From the NCBI GenBank assembly GCA_963700885.1, contig CAVOZJ010000038.1, forward strand, positions 1-64,000: DNA of 64,000 nt. The letters are read 5' to 3'. The stretch comes from Anderseniella sp963700885. Lineage in GTDB: Bacteria > Pseudomonadota > Alphaproteobacteria > Rhizobiales > Aestuariivirgaceae. Made by a program: the position numbers and the translations under genes. The notes below the pieces were generated by a model, which had not been told where the DNA came from, did no database searches, and saw only the letters and a list, made by a program, of their open reading frames with translations. The number at the start of each line of letters is the position of its first letter. The stretch's first letter is position 1. Positions 44,835 to 53,687 of this stretch are shown here, piece by piece.

Positions 44835-46274
44835 ATGTCTGATTTCATACCCAAAGTCCTGATCGGCGATGAGTTTCGAACCCGTACCGACCTCGCGCCT
44901 ATACCGGTTGTCAATCCGTGCAATGAAGAAGTTTTGTGGTCAACACCGGCATGTGATGAAAGCCATGTCACAGAGGCACTGTTACATGCGAGAAAAGCTC
45001 TCAAGAGCTGGGCGGCGGTTCATGGCTGGCAGCGCGGAAGTGTCCTGCGCGGTATCGCGGCTGCCATGACGAGACGCAAAGCCGATCTCGCCAGGGCGCT
45101 CTCGCTGGAGATAGGCAGGCCCCTTACACAGTCGGAGGGCGAAGCAAACATTGCCATCGAACAGTTCGAGTGGTTTGCCGGAGAAGCTGAGCGGCTTTTC
45201 GGTGAGACCATAGCATCGCGCCAGGGCGGACGCCTGGTGATCGAACCGGAACCAGTCGGCATAGTTGCAGCATTCACGGCATGGAATTTCCCCATAAATC
45301 TTCTGGCCCGAAAGATAGCGCCGGCCCTGGCCGCCGGTTGCCCGATTATTTGCCGGCCGTCTGAACAGGTGCCCATGACATCAACAATCATTGCAGAGTG
45401 CTGCATGGAAGGCGGCGCACCGGCAGGCGTCGTGCAACTTCTGCAAGGCCGTGCCGAGGTAATCTCACCCGCAATCATGGCTGCTGACGAAGTGCGTAAA
45501 ATATCGCTTACCGGATCAACCCGTGTGGGACAGTTGTTGATGATTGAAGCCGCCAGCACAGTTAAACGAACATCGATGGAGCTTGGTGGCCATGCACCGG
45601 TAGTTGTCTGTGATGATGCCGATGTTGCTGCGGCTGCTGATCTTTGCGTTCAGTTCAAATTCCGCAATGCCGGCCAGGTTTGCATTTCACCAAACCGGTT
45701 TTACGTGCACGAGAATCTGGCCGCTGCATTTACCGAGAGGATGATAGAAGGGGCCAATTCCCAGGTGGTTGGCGACAGTCAGGATCCCGCCAGTACAATG
45801 GGTCCCATGACACTGGCGTCGCAACTTGAACGCCTGGAATCGCTGGTAGAAGATACGATGAAAAGTGGCGCGAAACTGGTCGCTGGAGGTAGCCGCCCGG
45901 CTCATCTCAACAAGGGATTTTATCATGAGCCCACCGTCTTTGCCGATGTGCCGGACGATGCCCGGATCATGCGTGAAGAACCGTTTGGGCCGGTTGCACC
46001 AATTGCAATCTTCAGAGAACTTGACGACGCAATCGAGCGTGCAAATTCTACTCCGTTCGGACTGGCGGCATACGCGTTTACGGGCAGCCACGACAAGGCT
46101 GAAACACTGAGCCGGAAACTGCATGCAGGTATGGTTGGCATCAACAACTTCATGGTCGCCCATGCCGAGGCACCCTTCGGGGGTGTCGACCATTCAGGAA
46201 TGGGCCGCGAAGGCGGGCGACAGGCCATCCATGACTATCAGAATACAAAACTCACCCATTTCAGCTGGGCTTGA
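44835..46274 (+). CDS. NAD(P)-dependent aldehyde (semialdehyde) dehydrogenase
   Basis: The product has 479 residues from ATG 44835. Aldehyde dehydrogenase motifs: AFTAWNFPINLLARKIAPALAAG, GSTRVGQLL, catalytic Glu in MELGGHAP and catalytic Cys in FRNAGQVCISPNRF. The closest types are succinate or alpha-ketoglutarate semialdehyde dehydrogenases. After an IlvD-type dehydratase this suggests oxidation of alpha-ketoglutarate semialdehyde to 2-oxoglutarate, as in Weimberg-type pathways. It ends the operon. Confidence 0.9.
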   Translation: MSDFIPKVLIGDEFRTRTDLAPIPVVNPCNEEVLWSTPACDESHVTEALLHARKALKSWAAVHGWQRGSVLRGIAAAMTRRKADLARALSLEIGRPLTQSEGEANIAIEQFEWFAGEAERLFGETIASRQGGRLVIEPEPVGIVAAFTAWNFPINLLARKIAPALAAGCPIICRPSEQVPMTSTIIAECCMEGGAPAGVVQLLQGRAEVISPAIMAADEVRKISLTGSTRVGQLLMIEAASTVKRTSMELGGHAPVVVCDDADVAAAADLCVQFKFRNAGQVCISPNRFYVHENLAAAFTERMIEGANSQVVGDSQDPASTMGPMTLASQLERLESLVEDTMKSGAKLVAGGSRPAHLNKGFYHEPTVFADVPDDARIMREEPFGPVAPIAIFRELDDAIERANSTPFGLAAYAFTGSHDKAETLSRKLHAGMVGINNFMVAHAEAPFGGVDHSGMGREGGRQAIHDYQNTKLTHFSWA

Positions 46275-46300
46275 AAACAGCGTAGCTGACTGACAGCCGG

Positions 46301-47101
46301 TCACTCACTTATGCGCAACGACACTTTGCCCAGTTGTGCAACCTCGTACGTGCAGCAGTCTCCGGCAGCAGGAAAACGGGTCTGAAGTGCACTGCCGGTC
46401 ATTACGAATTCTCCAGCCAGTAACCTGCCGCCTCGATCTGCCAGATGGTTTGCAATCCAGGCGAGGCCGTTGAGGGGGTTGCCCAGCGCATTGCCGGTAT
46501 TGCCGCTGTCGAGCAATTCATCGTTCCATGTGACCGTGACATTGAGATCGCCAAGATTGATCAGTTGCCAGTTTTCAACAGGTGTGCCCAACACCACACC
46601 TCCACACCAGCACCGGTCGGTCAGAATCGATCTGGCATCGAGATCGCTGTAATCTGCACGACGATCCTCGATCAACTCGAAAGCCGGCATTGCCGCCTTG
46701 ACAAATGCAGAGATGCTGCTGCTGTCAAAAGGCGTAGCGCTCATCGGAACGTCTTCACTGATCTGCAATGCGATTTCGAACTCAACACCAAGCCGCATGA
46801 AATCTGCATGCTCAGCGGTATACGGGCTGTGATGAACTGTGTTTGCGAATATGCTGCCGTAAAGTGGTTGATCCACCCCGGTCAATTTCTGGATTGCAGG
46901 CGAAGTGTTTGCAATCTTGTGACCCGCGACCGGTCCGTTATCTGTTTCCGCCATCATGATGCGATAAAGCGCATCCTGAACGTCGTAGGCGTGTTCAAGA
47001 GAACCCGGATCATCGCACCCGCGCAATGGCTTGAACTGCTGTCGTTCAACGTTGGCCTTGAATATCTTGCGTGCTACGGCTTCAATCTGCTTGTGATCCA
47101 T
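46301..47101 (-). CDS. MhpD-type 2-keto-4-pentenoate hydratase / decarboxylase-like protein
   Basis: The product has 266 residues, the length of MhpD. Fumarylacetoacetase-fold motifs: VAGHKIANTSPAIQKLTGVDQPLYG, LGVEFEIALQ (metal-binding E-x-E) and GNPLNGLAWIANHLADRG. Members hydrate 2-keto-4-pentenoate or decarboxylate oxalocrotonate. Since XylX-type dehydratases of the Weimberg pathway share this fold, it could dehydrate a 2-keto-3-deoxy acid, though this is inference from context. It is convergent with the aldehyde dehydrogenase and divergent from the E1-like gene. Confidence 0.8.
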   Translation of the reverse strand: MDHKQIEAVARKIFKANVERQQFKPLRGCDDPGSLEHAYDVQDALYRIMMAETDNGPVAGHKIANTSPAIQKLTGVDQPLYGSIFANTVHHSPYTAEHADFMRLGVEFEIALQISEDVPMSATPFDSSSISAFVKAAMPAFELIEDRRADYSDLDARSILTDRCWCGGVVLGTPVENWQLINLGDLNVTVTWNDELLDSGNTGNALGNPLNGLAWIANHLADRGGRLLAGEFVMTGSALQTRFPAAGDCCTYEVAQLGKVSLRISE

Positions 47102-47225
47102 ATGGTGATCCTGTCATGGTGTGGGCGCGAACCCGCCAGCGCAACCTTTCCGACCCTAACCATTCGTCAGGGTCACAACAAGGTTGCCGGAAAATTCAAT
47201 TATAAATCATGGGAGCGGGGAGCTG

Positions 47226-49709
47226 ATGCGAAACCCGGATCTGCGCAGAACCGAAGCCCTCGGCGCCGGCGATCCCGGGGCACTGGAGGCGATGTTTGCA
47301 ACTTTCGATCAGGAAGTTGCAAGAGTAGCGCTTGCAGAAGCCTATCGTCGCTGGGGATGGCGGACTGCATCCCTTGATCCGTTGCGCCCGGATAGTCCGG
47401 AACAGCTGCCTGAGTTGGAACCGGCGAAGTACGGCCTCACTGATCAGGAAGCTGCAGAACTGCGACGGGCCTATTGTGGTTCCATCGGCTGGGAAATCGC
47501 ACATGTTGGCGATGCCGGACGAAGACAGTGGCTGGCCAGCATGGCGGAAACACCGTGGCAACCTGAAAGTGCAGTTCGAAAACGCGCACTGGACCTGATT
47601 GCTGCGGGAGAATGTTTCGAGGCAACCCTGGATTCCAGACTGCCGGGTGTGAAAACGTTCGGCCTGTCTGGCGCTGAAGGATTTTTGGTGTTGCTTGACC
47701 GGGTTCTTGCAACTGGCGCCGCGCAGGGAGCGGCAAAAGCAGTCATCGGGGGAATGCACAGGGGGCGTTTGACCCAGGCGGCACTGGTTCTCGGCAAACC
47801 GCTAACACAGGTCATAGCAGAGGCGCAGGGGGCTGCGGCGGTATCCGATAGCCTGGGCGTGTCGTCTGATTCTCCTTATCACCTGGGATGGACAGGCGAT
47901 GTGGTAACCTCTCACGGAAAACTGGAAATCTGGCTGGCACCGCATCCGTCACATCTGTCGGTTGTAGGCCCGGTCGCGCAGGGACGGGCCCGTTCGGCGA
48001 TTGAAACCGGCGTTGCGGTCCTGCCACTGGTGCTGCACACCGACGCTGCTTTTGCTGGACAGGGCGTAAACGCTGAAATGCTGCAACTCTCCAGCCTTGC
48101 TCCTTTCAACATTGGCGGCACCATTCACCTGATCCTGAACAATCAGGTGGGCTTTACGACAGGAGCAGAAGAAGCCCGCTCAGCCAGCAATTGCGCCACT
48201 GCCGGCCGCATGATTGATGCGCCGGTGCTGCACGTTAATGGTGATGACCCCGATGCAATACTTCGTGTCGCCGAAGTCGCTGCCGGCTATCGCCAAGCTT
48301 TTGGATCAGACATCCTGGTAAACCTGATAGCCTATCGCCGCAAAGGCCACAACGAGGTCGACGAACCACGCCTGACGCAACCCGGCATGTACAAGACGAT
48401 AGACGGGCAAGCTTTATTGTCCGCCCGCTACGCCAGCCGGATCGGAGCCAGACCTGACACGTCACTGTTGAAATCACAGCTTGATGCAGCGTTCCAGGCA
48501 GCAAGAGACTGGCGCCCCGGCTGTACATCTGCAAGCCTCGGGCTATCGTCAGACATAGAACAGCAAATGCTCAAACGGGTGATGACCGGTCTGCCGAAAG
48601 ATGATCTCAAGGCACTGGGCGCGCGCCTGACGCAGGTTGAGGAAGGAATTTGTCTGCACCCCAAAATAGCGGATTTTGTCGCTCGCCGGCGGACTTCGCT
48701 GGAGAGCGGAAGTATCGACTGGTCGACGGCGGAGGCACTGGCTTTTGCTTCGTTGCTGGACCTGGGTACAAATGTACGCCTGGTAGGTCAGGACAGTCTG
48801 CGTGGCGCCTTTTCACAACGGCACTTGCAGATTCACTGTCAACAGTCAGGCAAGTTGTTTGACGTGCTGGGAAAGTTTGCCGGACGCGCGAGCATCCACA
48901 ACACTCCGTTGACTGAAACTGCCGTTTTGGCATTCGAATACGGTTATACCCTGGGCGCCCAACAAGGGCTGACCGTCTGGGAAGCGCAGTTCGGGGATTT
49001 TCTGAATGTCGCCCAGCCGGTGTTCGATCAGTTCATCATTTGTGGTGAAGATCGCTGGCTATTTGAATCCAACATCGTGCTTTTACTGCCGCATGGTGTC
49101 GAGGGAGGAGGGCCAGATCATGCGACAGCCCATCCTGAGCGGCTGCTGGCTGCCTGCGCACGCGGCAACATTCAGGTAGTCAATTGCAGCACACCGGCAA
49201 ATTATTTTCATGTTCTGAGGCGACAGGTGATGGCTGGCTGGCGCAAACCTCTGGCCGTACTGGCACCAAAATCATTGTTGCGTCACTCCGCAGCGAGGTC
49301 AGCCCTTTCTGATCTGGACGGATGCTTTCGGCCGGTCATTACCGACGGGCGCTCCAGGGCGCGCAGGGTGGTGATGTCTACAGGCAGGCTTTCAGTGCTG
49401 CTCGATCAGGCACGGGGACGGAAGAACCTGCAGGACATCGCGCTGTTCCGGCTGGAGCAGCTTTACCCACTCGATGTTGATGCCATTGCAGAAGCGGTTG
49501 CTGCTCACCCGGACGCAGAACTGGTGTGGGCGCAGGATGAACCGGCAAATTTCGGCTACTTCACCTGGCTGGACCGGAGGCTGGAAACAGCTACGGGCAG
49601 GCGTTGGCGCCTGATTACCCGGCCTGCATCCGCGTCCGCGTCCTCCGGTCCAAGGGCCTGGGATGATGCCCATCTGAATGCTGTGCTGACATCAGCACTT
49701 GGATTGTAG
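47226..49709 (+). CDS. 2-oxoglutarate dehydrogenase E1-like protein (SucA paralogue)
   Basis: The product has 827 residues, shorter than usual SucA (about 930-1000). ATG 47226 has GGGGAG just upstream. The thiamine pyrophosphate and active-site segments are recognisable but altered: GGMHRGRL (usually GMAHRGRL), PYHLG, HPSHLSVV, TDAAFAGQG, NNQVGFTT, YRRKGHNEVDEP, QFGDFLNVAQ, LPHGVEGGGPDHATAHPERLL. There is no lipoyl E2 or E3 nearby. It may decarboxylate 2-oxoglutarate or another 2-keto acid made by the neighbouring pathway, or be a stand-alone E1 that gives a semialdehyde or carboligation product. Confidence 0.85.
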   Translation: MRNPDLRRTEALGAGDPGALEAMFATFDQEVARVALAEAYRRWGWRTASLDPLRPDSPEQLPELEPAKYGLTDQEAAELRRAYCGSIGWEIAHVGDAGRRQWLASMAETPWQPESAVRKRALDLIAAGECFEATLDSRLPGVKTFGLSGAEGFLVLLDRVLATGAAQGAAKAVIGGMHRGRLTQAALVLGKPLTQVIAEAQGAAAVSDSLGVSSDSPYHLGWTGDVVTSHGKLEIWLAPHPSHLSVVGPVAQGRARSAIETGVAVLPLVLHTDAAFAGQGVNAEMLQLSSLAPFNIGGTIHLILNNQVGFTTGAEEARSASNCATAGRMIDAPVLHVNGDDPDAILRVAEVAAGYRQAFGSDILVNLIAYRRKGHNEVDEPRLTQPGMYKTIDGQALLSARYASRIGARPDTSLLKSQLDAAFQAARDWRPGCTSASLGLSSDIEQQMLKRVMTGLPKDDLKALGARLTQVEEGICLHPKIADFVARRRTSLESGSIDWSTAEALAFASLLDLGTNVRLVGQDSLRGAFSQRHLQIHCQQSGKLFDVLGKFAGRASIHNTPLTETAVLAFEYGYTLGAQQGLTVWEAQFGDFLNVAQPVFDQFIICGEDRWLFESNIVLLLPHGVEGGGPDHATAHPERLLAACARGNIQVVNCSTPANYFHVLRRQVMAGWRKPLAVLAPKSLLRHSAARSALSDLDGCFRPVITDGRSRARRVVMSTGRLSVLLDQARGRKNLQDIALFRLEQLYPLDVDAIAEAVAAHPDAELVWAQDEPANFGYFTWLDRRLETATGRRWRLITRPASASASSGPRAWDDAHLNAVLTSALGL

Positions 49710-49750
49710 ATCAGGTTCCATCTTGCCTGATACCAGTGACCCGGGGGTAG

Positions 49751-49764
49751 TTGACGCAGGTCAA
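49751..49764. promoter_or_regulatory. FNR-type box
   Basis: TTGAC-GCAG-GTCAA fits TTGA-N6-TCAA. It sits about 190 nt upstream of the rhodanese gene and 42 nt after the E1-like stop, so the rhodanese-to-kinase block is the likely target. Confidence 0.5.
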
Positions 49765-49953
49765 GGACCAACGCCGGGATGATGGCCATGATGGTTGTGA
49801 AATGGGACCTGTCGAATTGACGATTGCTGCAGATACTGTTTCAGTGGCGAGGATGGCAGAAAGGCAGACTGCTGAGTCACAGCGTCAAGAGCAGTGCATT
49901 CCTGCAGGACTATGATAGAATGACGGTCTGGACGGCCAATGCGAGGAAGCCTC

Positions 49954-50334
49954 ATGCTGAAAATGGGTTTTAAGGAATTGCTGGCACAGGCCAATGCTGT
50001 CATCGAAACGGTTTCGGTGCAGGATTTGCCGTACCTGCAGGATGATCCCGACGTTGTAATTGTCGATGTCCGCGACGCGCGCGAGTGTGAAGCAAATGGC
50101 ACTATCCCAGGTTCGATCCATGCCTCGCGGGGGATGCTGGAGTTTCATGCAGACCCGCAATGCCCGGCGCATCTTCCCGCGTTGGATCCCGCCAAACGCA
50201 TAGTGCTGTATTGCGGGACCGGCGGACGTTCAGCACTTGCCGCCAAGACTTTGCAGGATATGGGTTTTTCAGATGTGATTTCGCTGGCTGGCGGGTTCGC
50301 GGCATGGCAGGCCGCGAAAAATGGGAAAGGCTAG
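49954..50334 (+). CDS. Single-domain rhodanese (sulfurtransferase) protein
   Basis: The product has 126 residues. ATG 49954 is preferred over ATG 49939 because GAGG lies 9-11 nt ahead. A rhodanese domain with VVIVDVRDARECEANGTIPGSIHA and active loop LYCGTGGRSALAAKTL. The loop cysteine carries a persulfide. Its role may be cyanide or sulfide handling or sulfur delivery. The next gene starts 6 nt later. Confidence 0.88.
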   Translation: MLKMGFKELLAQANAVIETVSVQDLPYLQDDPDVVIVDVRDARECEANGTIPGSIHASRGMLEFHADPQCPAHLPALDPAKRIVLYCGTGGRSALAAKTLQDMGFSDVISLAGGFAAWQAAKNGKG

Positions 50335-50339
50335 GAATT

Positions 50340-50543
50340 ATGGCGTTTGATGATCTGATTACCCGAATAAACCTGTTTTTCAGCGAAGCAGACAACGAAA
50401 TTGAGGATGCGCACCAGGTCCTGGAGCAACTGCATGCCGAGCTGGCGCAGTTGAAAGCAACCGGGCAGCCTTTGCCGGCCGATCTGGTTCGGCTGGAGGC
50501 GTTGCTGGATCAGGAATTCCAGTCAAGGGTGATCAGGAAATAG
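50340..50543 (+). CDS. Small coiled-coil protein
   Basis: The product has 67 residues from ATG 50340, with AGGA about 5 nt upstream. A predicted helical, Glu/Leu/Gln-rich chain (DNEIEDAHQVLEQLHAEL, DLVRLEALLDQEF) without signal or membrane segment. Function unknown; probably co-transcribed with the rhodanese gene. Confidence 0.65.
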   Translation: MAFDDLITRINLFFSEADNEIEDAHQVLEQLHAELAQLKATGQPLPADLVRLEALLDQEFQSRVIRK

Positions 50544-50616
50544 CGGCCTTGTCTGATCAGTCTGAGCTAATCCTCCAAAGTAAAGCGCGCGCAAGTCCGT
50601 TCGCTGACACAGTTGT

Positions 50617-50630
50617 ATGATTTCGATCAA
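50617..50630. promoter_or_regulatory. Imperfect FNR-type box upstream of uspA-like gene
   Basis: ATGAT-TTCG-ATCAA differs from the consensus at one outer base. It lies about 62 nt upstream of the GTG start at 50692, a typical activating distance. Confidence 0.45.
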
Positions 50631-50691
50631 TGCACCTGTTCCTGATCCGGTTACATCATGTGTCCACCAACCTTGCAAGGAGGATATCCCC

Positions 50692-51534
50692 GTGAACCCA
50701 AAAACGTTTGTCGTCAGCCTCAATGACACCGGTAATCTGGATCATCTGTTAGCCACATGCAGTTCGCTAGCGGCTCATCATGGCGCCCATGTTACAGGTG
50801 TTTACATCATTCCATCCGTCGAGGTTTATGCCGTGTATGGCGGTATTGCCATGGCAGATGTGGTGGACGATCAACGTCAGCGATATCTGTCAATGGCGAA
50901 AGAGGTACGCGAGAAGTTTGAGCGCTCCATGGGCTTGAGCTCACTGTCGTGCGACTGGCGTGAGCTTGACGCAATGAGCTCATCCATCGGACGGGAATTT
51001 GCTCAACAATGCCGGTTGGCGGATTTGGTCGTGATGGGCCAGGTTGTTGCCGATACATCATGTGGGGTGGAGCCGGGTTTCGCCGAGTATGTGGTATTGG
51101 CAGCCGGGCGGCCAGTGTTGTTGATACCACGTGGCAAGGCATTCGATGTCATCGGAAAAAAGGTGCTGATGGGCTGGAATGCAAGCAAGGAAGCTGCCCG
51201 TGCCTGTTTCGATGCATTGCCCCTTCTATCAACGGACAGTGAGGTTGATATTGTCTGGATTGATCCGCAGAAGCAGCGTGGTCTGGCCGGAAATCTGCCG
51301 GGAGCGGAACTGGCAACCACATTTGCCCGTCACAAGATCAGGGTCACTGCGGAGCCGATGCCGACTGCAGACTCGGATGTCGGCAACGCCCTGCTGACAC
51401 GGGCCGGGGATACCGGCTCTGACCTGCTGGTGATGGGTGCGTACGGTCACTCAAGAGTGCGCGAGTTTGTATTCGGCGGCGCCACCGAGCATGTACTGCA
51501 AAAGATGACGCTTCCGGTGCTGATGTCGCACTGA
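50692..51534 (+). CDS. Tandem universal stress protein (UspA family)
   Basis: The product has 280 residues from GTG 50692, which has GGAGG about 9 nt upstream. Two UspA repeats: the first (FVVSLNDTGNLDHLL, ADLVVMGQVV) lacks a clear ATP loop; the second ends LLVMGAYGHSRVREFVFGGATEHVLQ, with the G-x2-G-x9-G(S/T) type nucleotide-binding motif. It is a cytoplasmic stress-survival protein. In alphaproteobacteria such tandem Usps are often under FNR/FixK control, in line with the nearby box. Confidence 0.85.
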   Translation: MNPKTFVVSLNDTGNLDHLLATCSSLAAHHGAHVTGVYIIPSVEVYAVYGGIAMADVVDDQRQRYLSMAKEVREKFERSMGLSSLSCDWRELDAMSSSIGREFAQQCRLADLVVMGQVVADTSCGVEPGFAEYVVLAAGRPVLLIPRGKAFDVIGKKVLMGWNASKEAARACFDALPLLSTDSEVDIVWIDPQKQRGLAGNLPGAELATTFARHKIRVTAEPMPTADSDVGNALLTRAGDTGSDLLVMGAYGHSRVREFVFGGATEHVLQKMTLPVLMSH

Positions 51535-51583
51535 CATTGCTTCTCGGGCTTTAATCCAATTTTGTGTATGGAGACACTATCTC

Positions 51584-51958
51584 ATGACTGTGAAACAGAT
51601 TCGCATGGAACTCGCGCGCGACCGTGACTTTCCGCAGGGCAGCCGCCGCCATGGCTATGTTCTCGTCGCCCCGCTGGACAATATGGACAGGATCGATGCT
51701 GCTGAGTGGAAAGGCATTCGCGAGAAATGCAGGGTCACCCGATTTTGGGGGAGTGACGAGCATGAAGTCGGACACCTCGTGCGCAAGCCGGGTAACGCAT
51801 GGGCATTTCATTATGATATTCATGGCAATGAGGATGATGATGAGACCGGCTACCGCTTCGGCGACGAACGCTTCCGGCCCGGCGAATATGTATCGATCCG
51901 TGAACAGGACGGTGAGATGAGAACTTTTCGCGTCATAACAGCGACAGATGTTCGCTGA
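51584..51958 (+). CDS. Conserved hypothetical soluble protein
   Basis: The product has 124 residues with no signal or membrane segment. Charged start (KQIRMELARDRDFPQGSRRHGYVLVAPLD) and acidic middle (HYDIHGNEDDDETGYRFGDERFRPGEYVSIRE). I have seen similar small proteins in Hyphomicrobiales but cannot name a domain. It lies between the Usp and the kinase fusion, so a stress role is possible. Confidence 0.6.
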   Translation: MTVKQIRMELARDRDFPQGSRRHGYVLVAPLDNMDRIDAAEWKGIREKCRVTRFWGSDEHEVGHLVRKPGNAWAFHYDIHGNEDDDETGYRFGDERFRPGEYVSIREQDGEMRTFRVITATDVR

Positions 51959-52069
51959 CATTGTGTATTAGACCATGACCTGGACCTGTCCGCGGCGAAT
52001 GGAGAAACCCATGACCACCGGCAAGCAGGTTACTTCCGGGCCGGCAGGAACGCTGGAGTTCAGGTCCTG

Positions 52070-53635
52070 ATGACGACCCGGGCAGTTCACGACAACGGTG
52101 AAGCGCGAAATCACGCCGAGGTAATCGCGTTTCTCAGGGAGCCTGCTTCATACCGCGGCGCTGCCCGGCCGGTTGAGGTCATAGAGACCCACGCCGCGAT
52201 GGTGTTTCTGTCAGGTCATGACGCATACAAGATCAAGAAGGCCGTGACCTTTCCCTACCTTGACTTCGGCTCGGTGGAGAAGCGCAAGGCGGCTTGTGAA
52301 TACGAGCTGAAGATCAACCAGCCCCATGCCCCGATGATTTATCTCGACGTGGTGAAAATCACACGCCAGGCAGACGGTATGCTTGCGATAAATGGGCCGG
52401 GAGTGCCGGTGGAGTGGGCCCTGCACATGCGGCGCTTTCCGGATAATTCGCTGCTTGCAGATGCGGTCAGAACCGGCGCCGTGAATACAGGATTGCTGGA
52501 TCGTCTGGCCGACGAGATTGGCAGATATCATGCGGCGGCGCCTGTTGTGCAGGAGCAAAATGAAACCGATAGAATGAGCGCCATTGTCGAGGAATTGTGC
52601 GTGGCGTTTCGAGACGCCGCAGGGATTCTGCCGGCTGCCGAAGTCGAGCAATTCGAAAATTCTGCGAAGGCGGCGCTGCGCAATTGCAAGAACCTGTTGA
52701 ATGAACGTGCCGGCAATGGCCAGGTGCGCCGCTGTCATGGTGACCTGCATTTGTCCAATATTGTCATTCTCAATGATCAGCCGGTGCTGTTCGATGCCAT
52801 AGAATTCAACGATGAGTTAGCGACCATTGATGTTCTGTACGACCTGGCTTTTCTGTTGATGGATCTCGGTCATCGCAACGAGTGCGGCCATGCAAACCGC
52901 ATTTTGAACCGTTACCTGTCCCGGTCCGGCAGCGGCGGGCAGCTGGCCGGATTGCGCGCCATGCCGCTGTTCATGTCCTGCCGGGCCGGTGTGCGCTCCA
53001 TGGTGGCGGTTGCGCGATTGCAGCAGTCCGAGGCGAAAGACCCGTCATCAGCCGCCGCTGTCGAGGCTGGTTCATATCTTCTTGAAGCCGTAAAGTTTCT
53101 CGAGCCCCAGCCAGCACGGTTGATTGCGATTGGCGGATTGTCCGGCACTGGCAAAACCTCTGTCGCCCGTGCGCTTGCGCCCCAAATTGCGCGCTGCCCC
53201 GGCGCACTGCATTTGAGAACCGACGTGGAGCGCAAACGGATGTTTGGAGTTGGCGAAACGACGAGGCTGCCGGAAGATACCTACACACGCAAGAATAGTG
53301 ACGCGGTCTATGCGATGGTGTTCGAGAAGGCGTCCATCGCGTTGCAGGCTGGCCATACGGTAATCGTGGATGCGGTTTACCTGGATCAGGGTGAGCGCTC
53401 GGCCGTAGAGCAGGTGGCAGCAAACACAGGAGCTTCGTTTACCGGATTGTGGCTTAAGGCTGATGAGGAGCATCTTGTAAGGCGGGTGAGCGAGAGGCAT
53501 GGCGATGCATCTGACGCCACCGCTGACGTTGTCCGTCATCAATTGAAACGCCCGACCGGGCCGATCAGATGGCGCGTCATCAACGCAGAAGGCGCGCTGG
53601 AAAAAACCATTGAACGGTCCTTGAACGCACTGTGA
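52070..53635 (+). CDS. Fused aminoglycoside-phosphotransferase-like and AAA/nucleotide-kinase protein
   Basis: The product has 521 residues. Residues about 10-340 resemble a protein-kinase-like APH domain: RRCHGDLHLSNIVI gives the catalytic-loop HGDLH, followed by AIEFNDELATIDVLYDLAFLLMD. Residues about 345-521 form a P-loop nucleotide kinase: GLSGTGKTSVARAL (Walker A), LRTDVERKRMFG and VIVDAVYLDQGERSA. Such fusions are common in alphaproteobacteria. It probably phosphorylates an unknown small molecule; drug resistance should not be assumed. Confidence 0.85.
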   Translation: MTTRAVHDNGEARNHAEVIAFLREPASYRGAARPVEVIETHAAMVFLSGHDAYKIKKAVTFPYLDFGSVEKRKAACEYELKINQPHAPMIYLDVVKITRQADGMLAINGPGVPVEWALHMRRFPDNSLLADAVRTGAVNTGLLDRLADEIGRYHAAAPVVQEQNETDRMSAIVEELCVAFRDAAGILPAAEVEQFENSAKAALRNCKNLLNERAGNGQVRRCHGDLHLSNIVILNDQPVLFDAIEFNDELATIDVLYDLAFLLMDLGHRNECGHANRILNRYLSRSGSGGQLAGLRAMPLFMSCRAGVRSMVAVARLQQSEAKDPSSAAAVEAGSYLLEAVKFLEPQPARLIAIGGLSGTGKTSVARALAPQIARCPGALHLRTDVERKRMFGVGETTRLPEDTYTRKNSDAVYAMVFEKASIALQAGHTVIVDAVYLDQGERSAVEQVAANTGASFTGLWLKADEEHLVRRVSERHGDASDATADVVRHQLKRPTGPIRWRVINAEGALEKTIERSLNAL

Positions 53636-53687
53636 ACCTCGCCCGGTCATGCCGGCGCCGTGGTCCAGTTGAACCAGCGTGCCCGCG

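Noticed and set aside
46445..47377. 310-codon plus-strand frame over the hydratase
   Set aside because: Antisense to a recognisable MhpD-type protein.
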